Positions 15,828 through 22,622 of a stretch of 22,622 bases of DNA are shown one piece after another. The DNA is taken from assembly GCA_005799205.1 (NCBI GenBank), contig SYHM01000212.1, positions 1 to 22,622 of the forward strand. The letters run 5' to 3'. How positions within the stretch are numbered: the stretch's first letter is position 1; every line of letters starts with the position of its first letter. The stretch is from Planctomycetia bacterium. Its GTDB lineage: Bacteria > Planctomycetota > Phycisphaerae > Phycisphaerales > SM1A02. The position numbers were made by a program, and so were the translations under genes. Under the pieces are notes generated by a model. That model was not told the DNA's origin. It searched no databases and worked only from the letters and a program-made list of their open reading frames with translations.

Positions 15828-18085
15828 CAGTGGCTCCCCCCACTGGTGGCGGCAGGTGCAACGTCAATCGGCTTGTTGAGGTCAGTGCCGAGCCGCTGCA
15901 GGTAGGCGATGACCGCGATGACCTTCGTCTCGCGCACGCTTTCCACCCCTTGTGCGTTGCCGTTCTCAGTAACGAGTTGCGCAAACACAGTGGCGGCCTG
16001 CGCACGCGCGGCAGCCTCGGCGCCGCCGATCGCCACCGAGTCATAGGGCACGCCGACCTTCGCAAGCGCCGCAATCGATCGACCAGACTGAGTGAAGTCG
16101 AGTGGCTGCTCGATCAAGTGTGAATAGGCAGGCATGATCGACCCTGGACTTGTGTCGACTGGATTCGTGAAGTGACGTAGGTGCCAGAGGGCGCTTGGAT
16201 TCTTCACTCCCTCGCGTGCTAGGTCTGGACCGATGCGCCGACTACCCCAGAGAAATGGATGATCAAAGACTGACTCTCCAGGCTTGGAGTATTCACCGTA
16301 ACGCTCAGTCTCTGCCACGAGTGGCCGGATCATCTGCGAGTGACAATTCACGCATCCCTCGCTGACATAGATGTCTCGGCCAATGCACTCGAGTGGGGTG
16401 TACGGCTTCACGGTCGAAATGCGTGGAATATCGCTTCGGATCGTGAACATCGGGATGATCTCAAACAGACTGGCGACGACAACGGCGATTGCGACCCAGA
16501 CGGTGAACGTCAATGGAATCGCTTCGAGATTGCGATGCCAATTGAGCATCGCGAAGCGATCGATCGTGCGCCCGACCTCAATCACACTGTTCTTGGGAAG
16601 TGGTGACTCGGGAGTCGGCTCTGCGATCCACGCCGTCGCAAGTGCGGGCGCCTCAAACACGGGCACGTCGTACACGCGTGGGCGACGCAACCATGTCATC
16701 CACAAGGCGGCGCATCCGATGAACAACGCGACGAGGTAGCAGGTGCCGCCAAGCGTGCGAATCCAGTAGAGCGGAATGAGCTTTGTGACAGTTGATAGAA
16801 AGTCGTACTCGAGCACGCCATCCGCGTTGAAGGTGCGCCACATCAGCCCTTGCATCAATCCCGCTGCATAGATGGGAATGATGTAAAGAAGAATCCCGAT
16901 CGTCGCAAGCCAGAAGTGCACATTGACCCACGCAGGCTTGACGATCGCCGTCTGGAAGAGTCGAGGGGCGAGCCAATACACCATGCCGAACACCATGAAC
17001 CCGACCCATCCGAGCGTGCCCGCGTGCACGTGCGCGATCGTCCAGTCTGTGTAATGGCTGAGAGCATTGACGCTCTTGATGCTGAGCAGCGGTCCTTCGA
17101 ATGTGCTCATGCCATAGAAGGTGATGCCGACGACAAAGAACTTGAGCACTGGATCTTCGGCGACTCGACTCCAGGCGCCGCGCAATGTGAGGAGCCCATT
17201 GATCATGCCTCCCCACGACGGCATCCACAGCATCAGGCTAAAGAGCATCCCGAGTGTCGAAGCCCATTCGGGGATCGATGTGAAGTGCAAGTGGTGCGGT
17301 CCCGCCCAGATATAGATAAAGACGATGCTCCAGAAGTGCACAATCGATAGTCGGTACGAAAACACAGGGCGATTTGCGGCCTTGGGCAGGAAGTAGTACA
17401 TGAGCCCGAGAAAGGGAGTTGTCAGGAAGAATGCCACTGCGTTGTGCCCATACCACCACTGCATGAATGCGTCTTGGCTGCCCGCGTAGATCGAGTAGCT
17501 ACGGGTCCAATCGGCGGGCATCACAAGGTTGTTGAAGATGTACAGAACCGCAATCGCAATCACCGTTGCGATGTAGAACCAGATCGCAACATAGATGTGG
17601 CGTTCGCGGCGCCGAAGCACCGTGCCGAAGAAATTCACAGCGAAGACGACCCAGATCAGGACGACGGCGATGTCGATCGGCCACTCGAGCTCGGCGTACT
17701 CCTTGCCTTGCGTGATCCCCAGTGGCAGCGTGACCGCCGCACCAACAATGATGAGTTGCCATCCCCAGAAGTGCACTCGGCTCAACAGGTCGCTCAACAT
17801 GCGCGTCTTGAGGAGTCGCTGCGACGAGTAGTAGACGGCGGCGAAGATCGCATTTCCGCCGAAGGCAAAAATCACCGCGTTTGTGTGCAGTGGCCGAAGG
17901 CGTCCGAACGAAAGCCACTGGGCAACGTTCGCCTGCGGCATCGTGAGCTGCGCAGCGATGATCACCCCCACGAGCATGCCCACGACCCCCCACAGCAGCG
18001 TGACGAACATGAACTTTCGCACGATGTCGTCGTCGTAGCTGAATCGTTCGAGTGTTGAAGCAGATGCGGGATGGCTCGGGCTCAT
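15827..18085 (-). CDS. ccoNO: Fused CcoN-CcoO catalytic subunits of cbb3 cytochrome c oxidase
   Basis: A 752-residue fusion of the heme-copper subunit I and the monoheme cytochrome c subunit II. Expected ligands are all present at a constant +7 offset from the well-known Pseudomonas stutzeri numbering. They are H67 and H354 (low-spin heme b), H352 (heme b3), H214, H264 and H265 (CuB), and Y258 (the tyrosine cross-linked to a CuB histidine). After a linker (about 490-530) and a CcoO membrane anchor comes the heme c site CVNCH (578-582). The enzyme reduces O2 to water with high affinity. ATG 18085 (MSPSHPASAS) is preferred; ATG 18145 would add 20 residues without family-like sequence. Neither has a strong Shine-Dalgarno. 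Confidence 0.96.
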   Translation of the reverse strand: MSPSHPASASTLERFSYDDDIVRKFMFVTLLWGVVGMLVGVIIAAQLTMPQANVAQWLSFGRLRPLHTNAVIFAFGGNAIFAAVYYSSQRLLKTRMLSDLLSRVHFWGWQLIIVGAAVTLPLGITQGKEYAELEWPIDIAVVLIWVVFAVNFFGTVLRRRERHIYVAIWFYIATVIAIAVLYIFNNLVMPADWTRSYSIYAGSQDAFMQWWYGHNAVAFFLTTPFLGLMYYFLPKAANRPVFSYRLSIVHFWSIVFIYIWAGPHHLHFTSIPEWASTLGMLFSLMLWMPSWGGMINGLLTLRGAWSRVAEDPVLKFFVVGITFYGMSTFEGPLLSIKSVNALSHYTDWTIAHVHAGTLGWVGFMVFGMVYWLAPRLFQTAIVKPAWVNVHFWLATIGILLYIIPIYAAGLMQGLMWRTFNADGVLEYDFLSTVTKLIPLYWIRTLGGTCYLVALFIGCAALWMTWLRRPRVYDVPVFEAPALATAWIAEPTPESPLPKNSVIEVGRTIDRFAMLNWHRNLEAIPLTFTVWVAIAVVVASLFEIIPMFTIRSDIPRISTVKPYTPLECIGRDIYVSEGCVNCHSQMIRPLVAETERYGEYSKPGESVFDHPFLWGSRRIGPDLAREGVKNPSALWHLRHFTNPVDTSPGSIMPAYSHLIEQPLDFTQSGRSIAALAKVGVPYDSVAIGGAEAAARAQAATVFAQLVTENGNAQGVESVRETKVIAVIAYLQRLGTDLNKPIDVAPAATSGGSH

Positions 18086-18124
18086 GTCGGTAGGTCCACG
18101 GGAGATGCGTTCACTTGATGGCGG

Positions 18125-18138
18125 TTTCAACGCTGAAA
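18125..18138. promoter_or_regulatory. Perfect inverted repeat, candidate operator of ccoNO
   Basis: TTTCA (18125-18129), four bases, then TGAAA (18134-18138) is a perfect two-fold symmetric element 40-53 bases upstream of the preferred ccoNO start. It resembles the size of a CRP/FNR-family half-site pair (5-4-5) but not the canonical FNR sequence TTGAT-N4-ATCAA. It would be inside the coding region if the longer ccoNO start at 18145 were used. Confidence 0.3.
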
Positions 18139-18186
18139 TCGCCACCGCAGAGGCGTTCTCTGCGATACACAGATCTGGAGATCGCG

Positions 18187-18195
18187 AATATAGCA
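18187..18195 (-). promoter_or_regulatory. Candidate extended -10 promoter for the cbb3 operon
   Basis: On the minus strand, TGCTATATT matches an extended -10 (TGn plus TATATT, 5 of 6 to TATAAT). No good -35 is present 16-18 bases upstream, which would fit an activator-dependent or extended -10 promoter. Transcription from about 18180 would give a leader of about 95 bases to the ATG at 18085. Confidence 0.4.
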
Positions 18196-18233
18196 GAAAT
18201 GTTTACCTTGTTCTCTGTTTTTATGCTAGCGTT

Positions 18234-18246
18234 CTGGAATTCCCAG
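18234..18246. promoter_or_regulatory. Palindromic element before rrf2 gene, candidate operator
   Basis: CTGGAATTCCCAG contains a perfect 8-base palindrome (GGAATTCC) flanked by CT/AG-type symmetry. It lies about 30 bases before the regulator's ATG and just downstream of a possible -10 (TATGCT, 18222-18227). Rrf2 proteins commonly repress their own gene from sites near the promoter. The assignment is positional only. Confidence 0.3.
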
Positions 18247-18273
18247 TTCGGTACTTCCACAGAGGATCCTTCT

Positions 18274-18765
18274 ATGTATGGAAAGCAAACAGAACGCGCG
18301 ATCGGGGCGATGAGTCGGCTCGCAGAGGTCTGGGATGATGGAAAGACCCGCCTTTCTGCCGTTGAGATCGCCGATGACCGCGCCCTCCCCCGCCCGATGG
18401 TGGCCAAGATTCTCACCACGCTTTCGCAAGCGAATCTCGTGGTCGGGTCACCAGGCCCTGGAGGCGGCTATGCGTTGTCGCGCCCGCCAATCGAGATTTG
18501 TTTCCAAGAAGTCTATGACTTGTTCGAGCGAGAAGATCCATCGCACATGTGTCCATTTGGCGGAGGAGTGTGCGGAGTTGGCGACTGCTGCGCGATGCAC
18601 GATCGACTCGTCGCAATGCGTGAGTCGATCCGAGCCTTCATGTCGGAGACGACCTTTGAGATATTCCGTGTCGCGTGGCAAGTCGATGGAATCCGACCAA
18701 CAAAGCCCGATGTCATGCCCGTGCTGCCTCGAGAGACCTTCCGCGCGGCAAAGATGCGGGCGTAG
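18274..18765 (+). CDS. Rrf2-family transcriptional regulator with Fe-S-type cysteines
   Basis: A 163-residue Rrf2/IscR/NsrR-type regulator. A winged helix-turn-helix (about 8-72) ends in the wing motif GSPGPGGGYALSRP, characteristic of the family. A cysteine cluster follows: C93, C100, C105 and C106 in HMCPFGGGVCGVGDCC. Similar three-cysteine clusters in IscR and NsrR hold an Fe-S cluster that senses Fe-S demand, NO or oxygen. AGAGG at 18261-18265, 8 bases before the ATG, fixes the start; the upstream open frame is not family-like. The gene is divergent from ccoNO across about 190 bases, so regulation of the oxidase operon is likely but inferred. Confidence 0.88.
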   Translation: MYGKQTERAIGAMSRLAEVWDDGKTRLSAVEIADDRALPRPMVAKILTTLSQANLVVGSPGPGGGYALSRPPIEICFQEVYDLFEREDPSHMCPFGGGVCGVGDCCAMHDRLVAMRESIRAFMSETTFEIFRVAWQVDGIRPTKPDVMPVLPRETFRAAKMRA

Positions 18766-18785
18766 CGCGCGAAACGCCAATCGAT

Positions 18786-19787
18786 TCAGCGCTTCCGCAC
18801 GCGCGCTGCACGGCGCTCGGCGCTCGGCAGTCGCACCTTGTCGACGAGGCCGAAGGCTTGAAGCGACCGGATGACCAGCCAACTGATATCGAGCTGCCAC
18901 CACTTCAATCCGTGCCGCGCGCTCGAAGGAAACGCGTGGTGGTTGTTGTGCCACCCCTCGCCAAACGAGAGGATCCCCATCACCGGATTGTTCCGACTCT
19001 CATCATCTGAACGGTAGTCACGCCATCCCCACACATGGCAGATTGAATTGATGCTCCAGGTGGCATGATGAAGCAAGAACATGCGCGCGGCACCTCCCCA
19101 AAGAAGCCCAAGCAGCGCACCACCCCACGACATCGATGCAAGCCCTCCGATAAGGGCTGGAATTGCGAATCCCAGTGCGACCCAGAGTGGAAAGAGCCGA
19201 TTGATTCGCATCACCACAGGGTCACTCAAGAGGTCGGGCACATAGCCGTAGTTGTTGTCGTTGGAGTCGCGAAAAAGCCAACCCACATGCGCGTGCGCAA
19301 ACCCTGAACACCAACCGATGAGTCCCGGCGCGCGCTGCGCATGAGGAGAATGAGGATCGAGCTCGCAATCGGAGTGATGGTGATGGCGACGGTGCGTTGC
19401 CGTCCACCACACAACCGGTCCCTGTGCAGCCATCCCTCCGCAGATCATGAAGAAACACATAATCGGCGTGCGCGTGATGAAAGCCTTGTGCGCAATGAGT
19501 CGGTGGTAGCCGATTGTGACCCCAAGCCCAGTGAGCGTGTACAGAGCAACCAGCAGGATGAGGTCGATCGAGTTGAAGAGGCCTCCCCACAGCATGATCA
19601 TCGCGACCACAAGCCCAACTGGCGGAATCACGACGGCTGCAAGCATCGCAAGGTGCATCTGCGCCTTCGTCAGCGGTGGATTGAAGTCGCTCGCTCGCTG
19701 CGCGTCACCGTCAGAATCTGCCCGTTCGTCGAGCGTGCGCACTTCGGGCACGGCGATGTCTTGCACTTCAACGAGTTCCTGAGGCAC
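18786..19787 (-). CDS. Acyl-CoA/acyl-lipid delta-9-type fatty acid desaturase
   Basis: A 333-residue integral membrane di-iron desaturase. The three histidine boxes are present: HRLIAH (95-100), HRRHH (132-136) and HNNHH (280-284). Hydrophobic segments before and between the boxes are typical of the family. The enzyme uses O2 and an electron donor to place a cis double bond, most often at delta-9, in fatty acyl chains. The start is GTG at 19787 with a strong AAGGAG (19793-19798) five bases upstream. It converges with the rrf2 gene with 20 bases between stops, and follows fumC on the same strand by 71 bases. An electron-transfer partner is not encoded nearby. Confidence 0.93.
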   Translation of the reverse strand: MPQELVEVQDIAVPEVRTLDERADSDGDAQRASDFNPPLTKAQMHLAMLAAVVIPPVGLVVAMIMLWGGLFNSIDLILLVALYTLTGLGVTIGYHRLIAHKAFITRTPIMCFFMICGGMAAQGPVVWWTATHRRHHHHSDCELDPHSPHAQRAPGLIGWCSGFAHAHVGWLFRDSNDNNYGYVPDLLSDPVVMRINRLFPLWVALGFAIPALIGGLASMSWGGALLGLLWGGAARMFLLHHATWSINSICHVWGWRDYRSDDESRNNPVMGILSFGEGWHNNHHAFPSSARHGLKWWQLDISWLVIRSLQAFGLVDKVRLPSAERRAARVRKR

Positions 19788-19840
19788 AACGGCTCCTTGT
19801 GTTCAACCAGTCAACGACACGGGGTCGTCCACCCTATCAG

Positions 19841-19856
19841 AAAAGAACTCGAGTTC
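19841..19856 (-). terminator. Weak hairpin plus T-run after fumC
   Basis: Reading the minus strand, a 12-base palindrome GAACTCGAGTTC (19845-19856) lies three bases after the fumC stop and is followed by TTTT. It could form a short terminator hairpin between fumC and the desaturase gene. The possible stem is only 4-5 bp, so it would be weak, and the desaturase may still be read through. Confidence 0.3.
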
Positions 19857-19858
19857 GA

Positions 19859-21265
19859 TCAACCCGCACGAATCATTGATTCTGGACGGACAACCTTGTC
19901 GAAGGTCGCCTCGTCGACGTGCCCAAGTTCGAGAGCCGCCGCTTTCAGCGTCTTTCCTGCGTGGTGCGCGTGTTTCGCGATCGCGCTCGCCTTGTCATAG
20001 CCAATGTGCGGTGCAAGCGCGGTCACGAGCATGAGACTCTCTGCAACGAGCTTTCGGATGTGCCTCTCGTTGGCCTCAATCCCCTCAACGCAGAATTCGC
20101 GGAACGCGGCGCATGTTCCTGCGAGCAGTTCGCACGATTGCAACAGATTCGCCGCAATGACGGGCTTGAACACATTGAGCTCGAAGTTGCCCTGACTTGC
20201 AGCAAACCCCACCGCTGCGTTGTTTCCAAAGACCTGCACGCAGACCATCGTCATGCTCTCGCTCTGGGTGGGATTGATCTTGCCTGGCATGATGCTCGAT
20301 CCAGGCTCGTTCTCAGGAATCGAAATCTCACCGATGCCGCACCTCGGCCCGCTTGCAAGCCATCGAATGTCGTTGGCGATCTTCATCAGTGCCGACGCGA
20401 GCACGTTGAGCGCGCCGTGCGCCTGCACCATCGCCTCATGTCCCGCGAGCGCGGCGAACTTGTTGGCAGCGCTTGCAAACGCGATGCCCGTCGTCGCCGA
20501 AAGTTTCGCCGCGACGAGTTCACCAAACCCAATGGGTGCGTTGAGTCCAGTTCCAACCGCTGTCCCGCCGATCGCGAGTGAGCGCACGCCAGGAAGGCTC
20601 TCGCGAATCGCTCGGATCGCGTGATCGAGCTGTGCGACATATCCAGAGAATTCTTGCCCAAGCGTGAGCGGAACTGCGTCCTGCAAATGGGTGCGTCCAA
20701 TCTTCACGATTGACCCAAAGGCCTTCGCCTTTGCATCGAGTGCTGCTCGCAGCGCCTCAACGGCTGGCAGCACCGTGCGTTCGAGTTCAATCGCCGAAGC
20801 GATGTGCATGGCTGTCGGGAAGGTGTCGTTACTCGACTGTGACATGTTCACATGATCATTGGGATGAACTGGTTTCTTCGATCCGCGCGTGCCACCTGCG
20901 GCTTCGATCGCGCGGTTCGAGATCACCTCGTTCACATTCATGTTCGACTGCGTCCCCGAGCCAGTCTGCCAGACCTTGAGCGGAAACTCATCGTCGAGCG
21001 CTCCCGCCGCGACTTCTTGCGCTGCAGCCACGATGAGATCGCGCAAATCGGGTGAGAGTCCTCCGAGGTCGCAGTTTGCCTGCGCACAGGCGCCCTTCAG
21101 CAGTCCGAACGCGCGCACGATCGGCAGCGGCATTCGCTCGCCGAAAGGAAAGTGATGGATCGAGCGCTCGGTCTGCGCTCCCCAGTAGTGATCGGCGGGC
21201 ACTTCGATCGCGCCCATCGCATCGGTTTCGGTGCGGGTCGCTGCCGAGCCTGTGTGCGTCTGCAT
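19859..21265 (-). CDS. fumC: Class II fumarate hydratase FumC
   Basis: A 468-residue fumarase of the aspartase/fumarase superfamily, interconverting fumarate and malate in the TCA cycle without an Fe-S cluster. Visible signatures are TGSGTQSNMN (101-110), SQSSNDTFPTAMH (142-154), H193 in GRTHLQDA and the loop GSSIMPGKINP (322-332) carrying the catalytic serine. The ATG at 21265 gives the usual length. The open frame extends 138 codons further into the VOC gene but without homology-like sequence. No Shine-Dalgarno precedes it. It lies 26 bases after the VOC gene on the same strand, possibly co-transcribed. Confidence 0.95.
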   Translation of the reverse strand: MQTHTGSAATRTETDAMGAIEVPADHYWGAQTERSIHHFPFGERMPLPIVRAFGLLKGACAQANCDLGGLSPDLRDLIVAAAQEVAAGALDDEFPLKVWQTGSGTQSNMNVNEVISNRAIEAAGGTRGSKKPVHPNDHVNMSQSSNDTFPTAMHIASAIELERTVLPAVEALRAALDAKAKAFGSIVKIGRTHLQDAVPLTLGQEFSGYVAQLDHAIRAIRESLPGVRSLAIGGTAVGTGLNAPIGFGELVAAKLSATTGIAFASAANKFAALAGHEAMVQAHGALNVLASALMKIANDIRWLASGPRCGIGEISIPENEPGSSIMPGKINPTQSESMTMVCVQVFGNNAAVGFAASQGNFELNVFKPVIAANLLQSCELLAGTCAAFREFCVEGIEANERHIRKLVAESLMLVTALAPHIGYDKASAIAKHAHHAGKTLKAAALELGHVDEATFDKVVRPESMIRAG

Positions 21266-21291
21266 AGTGTCGCTGAGCGTAGCGAATTCGT

Positions 21292-22143
21292 TCAGCCGCA
21301 GCCGCAGCCACCCGATGAACAGCATCCACTCTTGGCCGCTGGCTGCCAGAGCGCGAATGCTGCTCCATTGGGATCTGTGAAGTAAGCCGTGCGACCGATG
21401 CCAGGAATGTCCATCGCATCGCAGAGTGCACGACCACCGAGTTTGGTGGCGAGCGCGATTGACTGATTCAGGTCGAGCGTCTGGATGTACTGCAACCAGT
21501 ATGAGCGAGGCGACTTGTCCTCGGCGCATTTGGCCATCATGCCGCCTGCCGTGCGACCGTTGGTCGAGAACATCCAATATGGAAATCCGAGCGTGTTGGT
21601 TTCTGTTGCGGTCCATCCGAGCAACTTGGTGTAGAAGGCCGCAGCCGCTTTGGGATCGCTCGACATGAGCTCGTTCCATCCGACGAGGCCTGGACCAAAC
21701 CAGTTCACGCCGTCGGTCTTGCCTTCGTGCGCCTGAAAGAGACTGACAACCGCGCCGGTTGGATCAGTGATCACGCTGAAGCGACCAATCGAAATGTCTG
21801 TAGGTGGAACGCACACTGTTCCGCCAAGCGTGGCGACCTTTGCACACGTGCCGTCGAGATCGGCAACCGCGATGTACCCCATCCAGTGCGCGGGAACATC
21901 GCTTGGGAAGTGTTCATCCATCTGCATCAATCCCAGCGCGCCATGACCACCGACCGAGATGATCGTGTACGGCACAGGGCTCTGCTCGCATCCCTGCGCT
22001 TCACCACCCATGAGTTGTGTATAGAAGGCTTGCGCAGCATCTTTGTTGCGGCTGTTGCACTCAAACCAGCAGAACTCGCCAGTGGTGCATGGCTCAGAAG
22101 CGTGTGAGGAAGTCGTTGGATTGGTTGCGGTGGATGTGGACAT
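21292..22143 (-). CDS. Two-domain VOC (glyoxalase/bleomycin-resistance fold) protein with Cys-rich tail
   Basis: A 283-residue protein with two tandem VOC modules, about residues 22-140 and 150-265, each with the pattern of a start motif (FCWFECNSRNKDAAQAFY; GWNELMSSDPKAAAAFY) and a C-terminal ITDPTGAVVSLFQ or FTDPNGAAFALWQP strand. This layout is common in bacterial proteins of unknown substrate, annotated as VOC family or hydroxylase-like. The unusual part is the tail CCSSGGCGCG (274-283), which could bind a metal. AAGGAG at 22150-22155 is six bases before the ATG. The gene is divergent from the DUF899 gene. Confidence 0.85.
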   Translation of the reverse strand: MSTSTATNPTTSSHASEPCTTGEFCWFECNSRNKDAAQAFYTQLMGGEAQGCEQSPVPYTIISVGGHGALGLMQMDEHFPSDVPAHWMGYIAVADLDGTCAKVATLGGTVCVPPTDISIGRFSVITDPTGAVVSLFQAHEGKTDGVNWFGPGLVGWNELMSSDPKAAAAFYTKLLGWTATETNTLGFPYWMFSTNGRTAGGMMAKCAEDKSPRSYWLQYIQTLDLNQSIALATKLGGRALCDAMDIPGIGRTAYFTDPNGAAFALWQPAAKSGCCSSGGCGCG

Positions 22144-22166
22144 TGCGTTCTCCTTGGATCGATGAG

Positions 22167-22172
22167 ATTATC
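22167..22172 (-). promoter_or_regulatory. Possible -10 box for VOC gene
   Basis: GATAAT on the minus strand is a 5-of-6 match to TATAAT and would start transcription about 17 bases before the VOC start codon. No convincing -35 is present at the right distance. The whole divergent spacer is only 47 bases, so the two promoters would have to overlap the opposite genes. Confidence 0.25.
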
Positions 22173-22190
22173 ACGAAGTACCCTTCCACA

Positions 22191-22622
22191 ATGAGCAATT
22201 CTGACAATCCCCTCTTCGCGCGCGCCAAGGAAATCGACGATCAAATTATTGTGCTCCGAGCCGAACGGCGCACCCTGCGCTACCAGATTGCCGCGATGGC
22301 GGTAGGCGAATACTCGTTCACGCGCCTTGATGAAACGAAGGCGAGTCTCGCCGACCTATTTGGCACACACGATGACCTGCTGATTGTTCACAACATGGGA
22401 GAGCGCTGCCAATACTGCGCGCTGTGGGCCGATGGCTTCATCGGTTTCGCTCGTCACATCATGCAGCGATGCGCTTTCGTGCTCGCATCGCCCGACTCGA
22501 CCGAATCACTTCGCGCACAGGTCGCGCTTCGTGGGTGGAACTTCCCAGTTGTGAGCGACGCTGGTACTTCGTTCAACGCAGATATGGGGTTCGAACCGAA
22601 GCCTGACTCGCGCTATCCAGGC
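22191..22622 (+). CDS. DUF899 thioredoxin-like protein, N-terminal part (3' end beyond window)
   Basis: 144 codons of an open frame running off the right edge. The sequence HNMGERCQYCALWADGFIGF (68-87) matches the DUF899 family hallmark, with a CXXC pair at C73/C76 in the position of a thioredoxin active site. An N-terminal coiled region with EIDDQIIVLRAERRTLRYQ precedes it. Later stretches (VLASPDSTESL and RGWNFPVVSDAGTSFNADMGF) also fit the family. Its biochemical role is not established. ATG 22191 has only a weak GAAG upstream. The divergent VOC neighbour suggests, without proving, shared use. Confidence 0.85.
   Translation, partial: MSNSDNPLFARAKEIDDQIIVLRAERRTLRYQIAAMAVGEYSFTRLDETKASLADLFGTHDDLLIVHNMGERCQYCALWADGFIGFARHIMQRCAFVLASPDSTESLRAQVALRGWNFPVVSDAGTSFNADMGFEPKPDSRYPG

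Noticed and set aside
18116..18131. TTGA...TCAA as an FNR box for the cbb3 operon
   Set aside because: The half-sites are separated by eight bases rather than the six between TTGA and TCAA in a canonical FNR site.
18115..18273. N-terminal extension of the Rrf2 regulator
   Set aside because: AGAGG and the family-typical start lie at 18261-18276; the extension covers the divergent promoter region.
21266..21679. 138-codon upstream extension of fumC
   Set aside because: The standard FumC N-terminus begins at 21265 and the extension is antisense-free shadow of the VOC gene without family-like sequence.
1..22622. CRISPR arrays, tRNA or rRNA genes, insertion sequences, phage genes
   Set aside because: No spaced direct repeats, RNA gene features, transposase-like sequences or terminal repeats were seen on either strand.

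Overview
The window looks like a bacterial chromosome segment: about 60% GC, densely packed genes, long overlapping operons and no RNA gene or mobile element that I could find. The gene set (fused CcoN-CcoO oxidase, CcoG/FixH/CcoI/CcoS maturation genes, lipoprotein-type TolC with MacB-like ABC genes, DUF899 and two-domain VOC proteins, GH38 mannosidase) and the mixture of SD-led, GTG and apparently leaderless starts would fit a Planctomycetota member, perhaps Phycisphaerae. That placement is an inference from gene content; no phylogenetic marker is present.

Layout. (1) Positions 1-1784, minus: the N-terminal ~594 codons of a GH38 alpha-mannosidase that runs off the left edge. (2) Positions 1864-8687, plus: a seven-gene export cluster made of a secreted Cys/His-rich small protein, a TolC-like outer-membrane lipoprotein, a HlyD-type adaptor, a MacB/LolD-type ATPase, two different FtsX-type permeases and a lipoprotein with a Cys-rich PWDYCC motif. 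A consensus -35 lies just upstream, and two perfect hairpins separate the first gene from the rest. (3) Positions 8710-18085, minus: a cbb3 oxidase operon in the order ccoNO (fused), ccoQ, ccoP, ccoG, fixH, a SafE/DsbD-like membrane protein, ccoI, ccoS, a GNAT acetyltransferase and a small lipoprotein. Adjacent genes from ccoNO to ccoS overlap by 1-4 bases (TGATG, ATGA or GTGA), which suggests translational coupling. (4) Positions 18274-18765, plus: an Rrf2-family regulator with a likely Fe-S cysteine cluster, divergent from the oxidase. (5) Positions 18786-22143, minus: an acyl-CoA-type fatty acid desaturase, class II fumarase FumC and a two-domain VOC protein with a Cys-rich tail. (6) Positions 22191-22622, plus: the start of a DUF899 thioredoxin-like protein that runs off the right edge.

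How it fits together. The oxidase operon supplies a high-affinity terminal oxidase plus the copper, heme and redox assembly factors it needs. The divergent Rrf2 protein is the obvious candidate regulator and could sense oxygen, NO or Fe-S status. The desaturase uses O2 and fumarase feeds the respiratory chain, so region 3-5 has an aerobic/microaerobic flavour. The export cluster converges on the oxidase operon. It has all parts of a MacAB-TolC-like envelope pump, bracketed by two unusual Cys-rich exported proteins. Its substrate cannot be read from sequence; a metal- or thiol-related role is a hypothesis. It is the best candidate here for an undescribed system.
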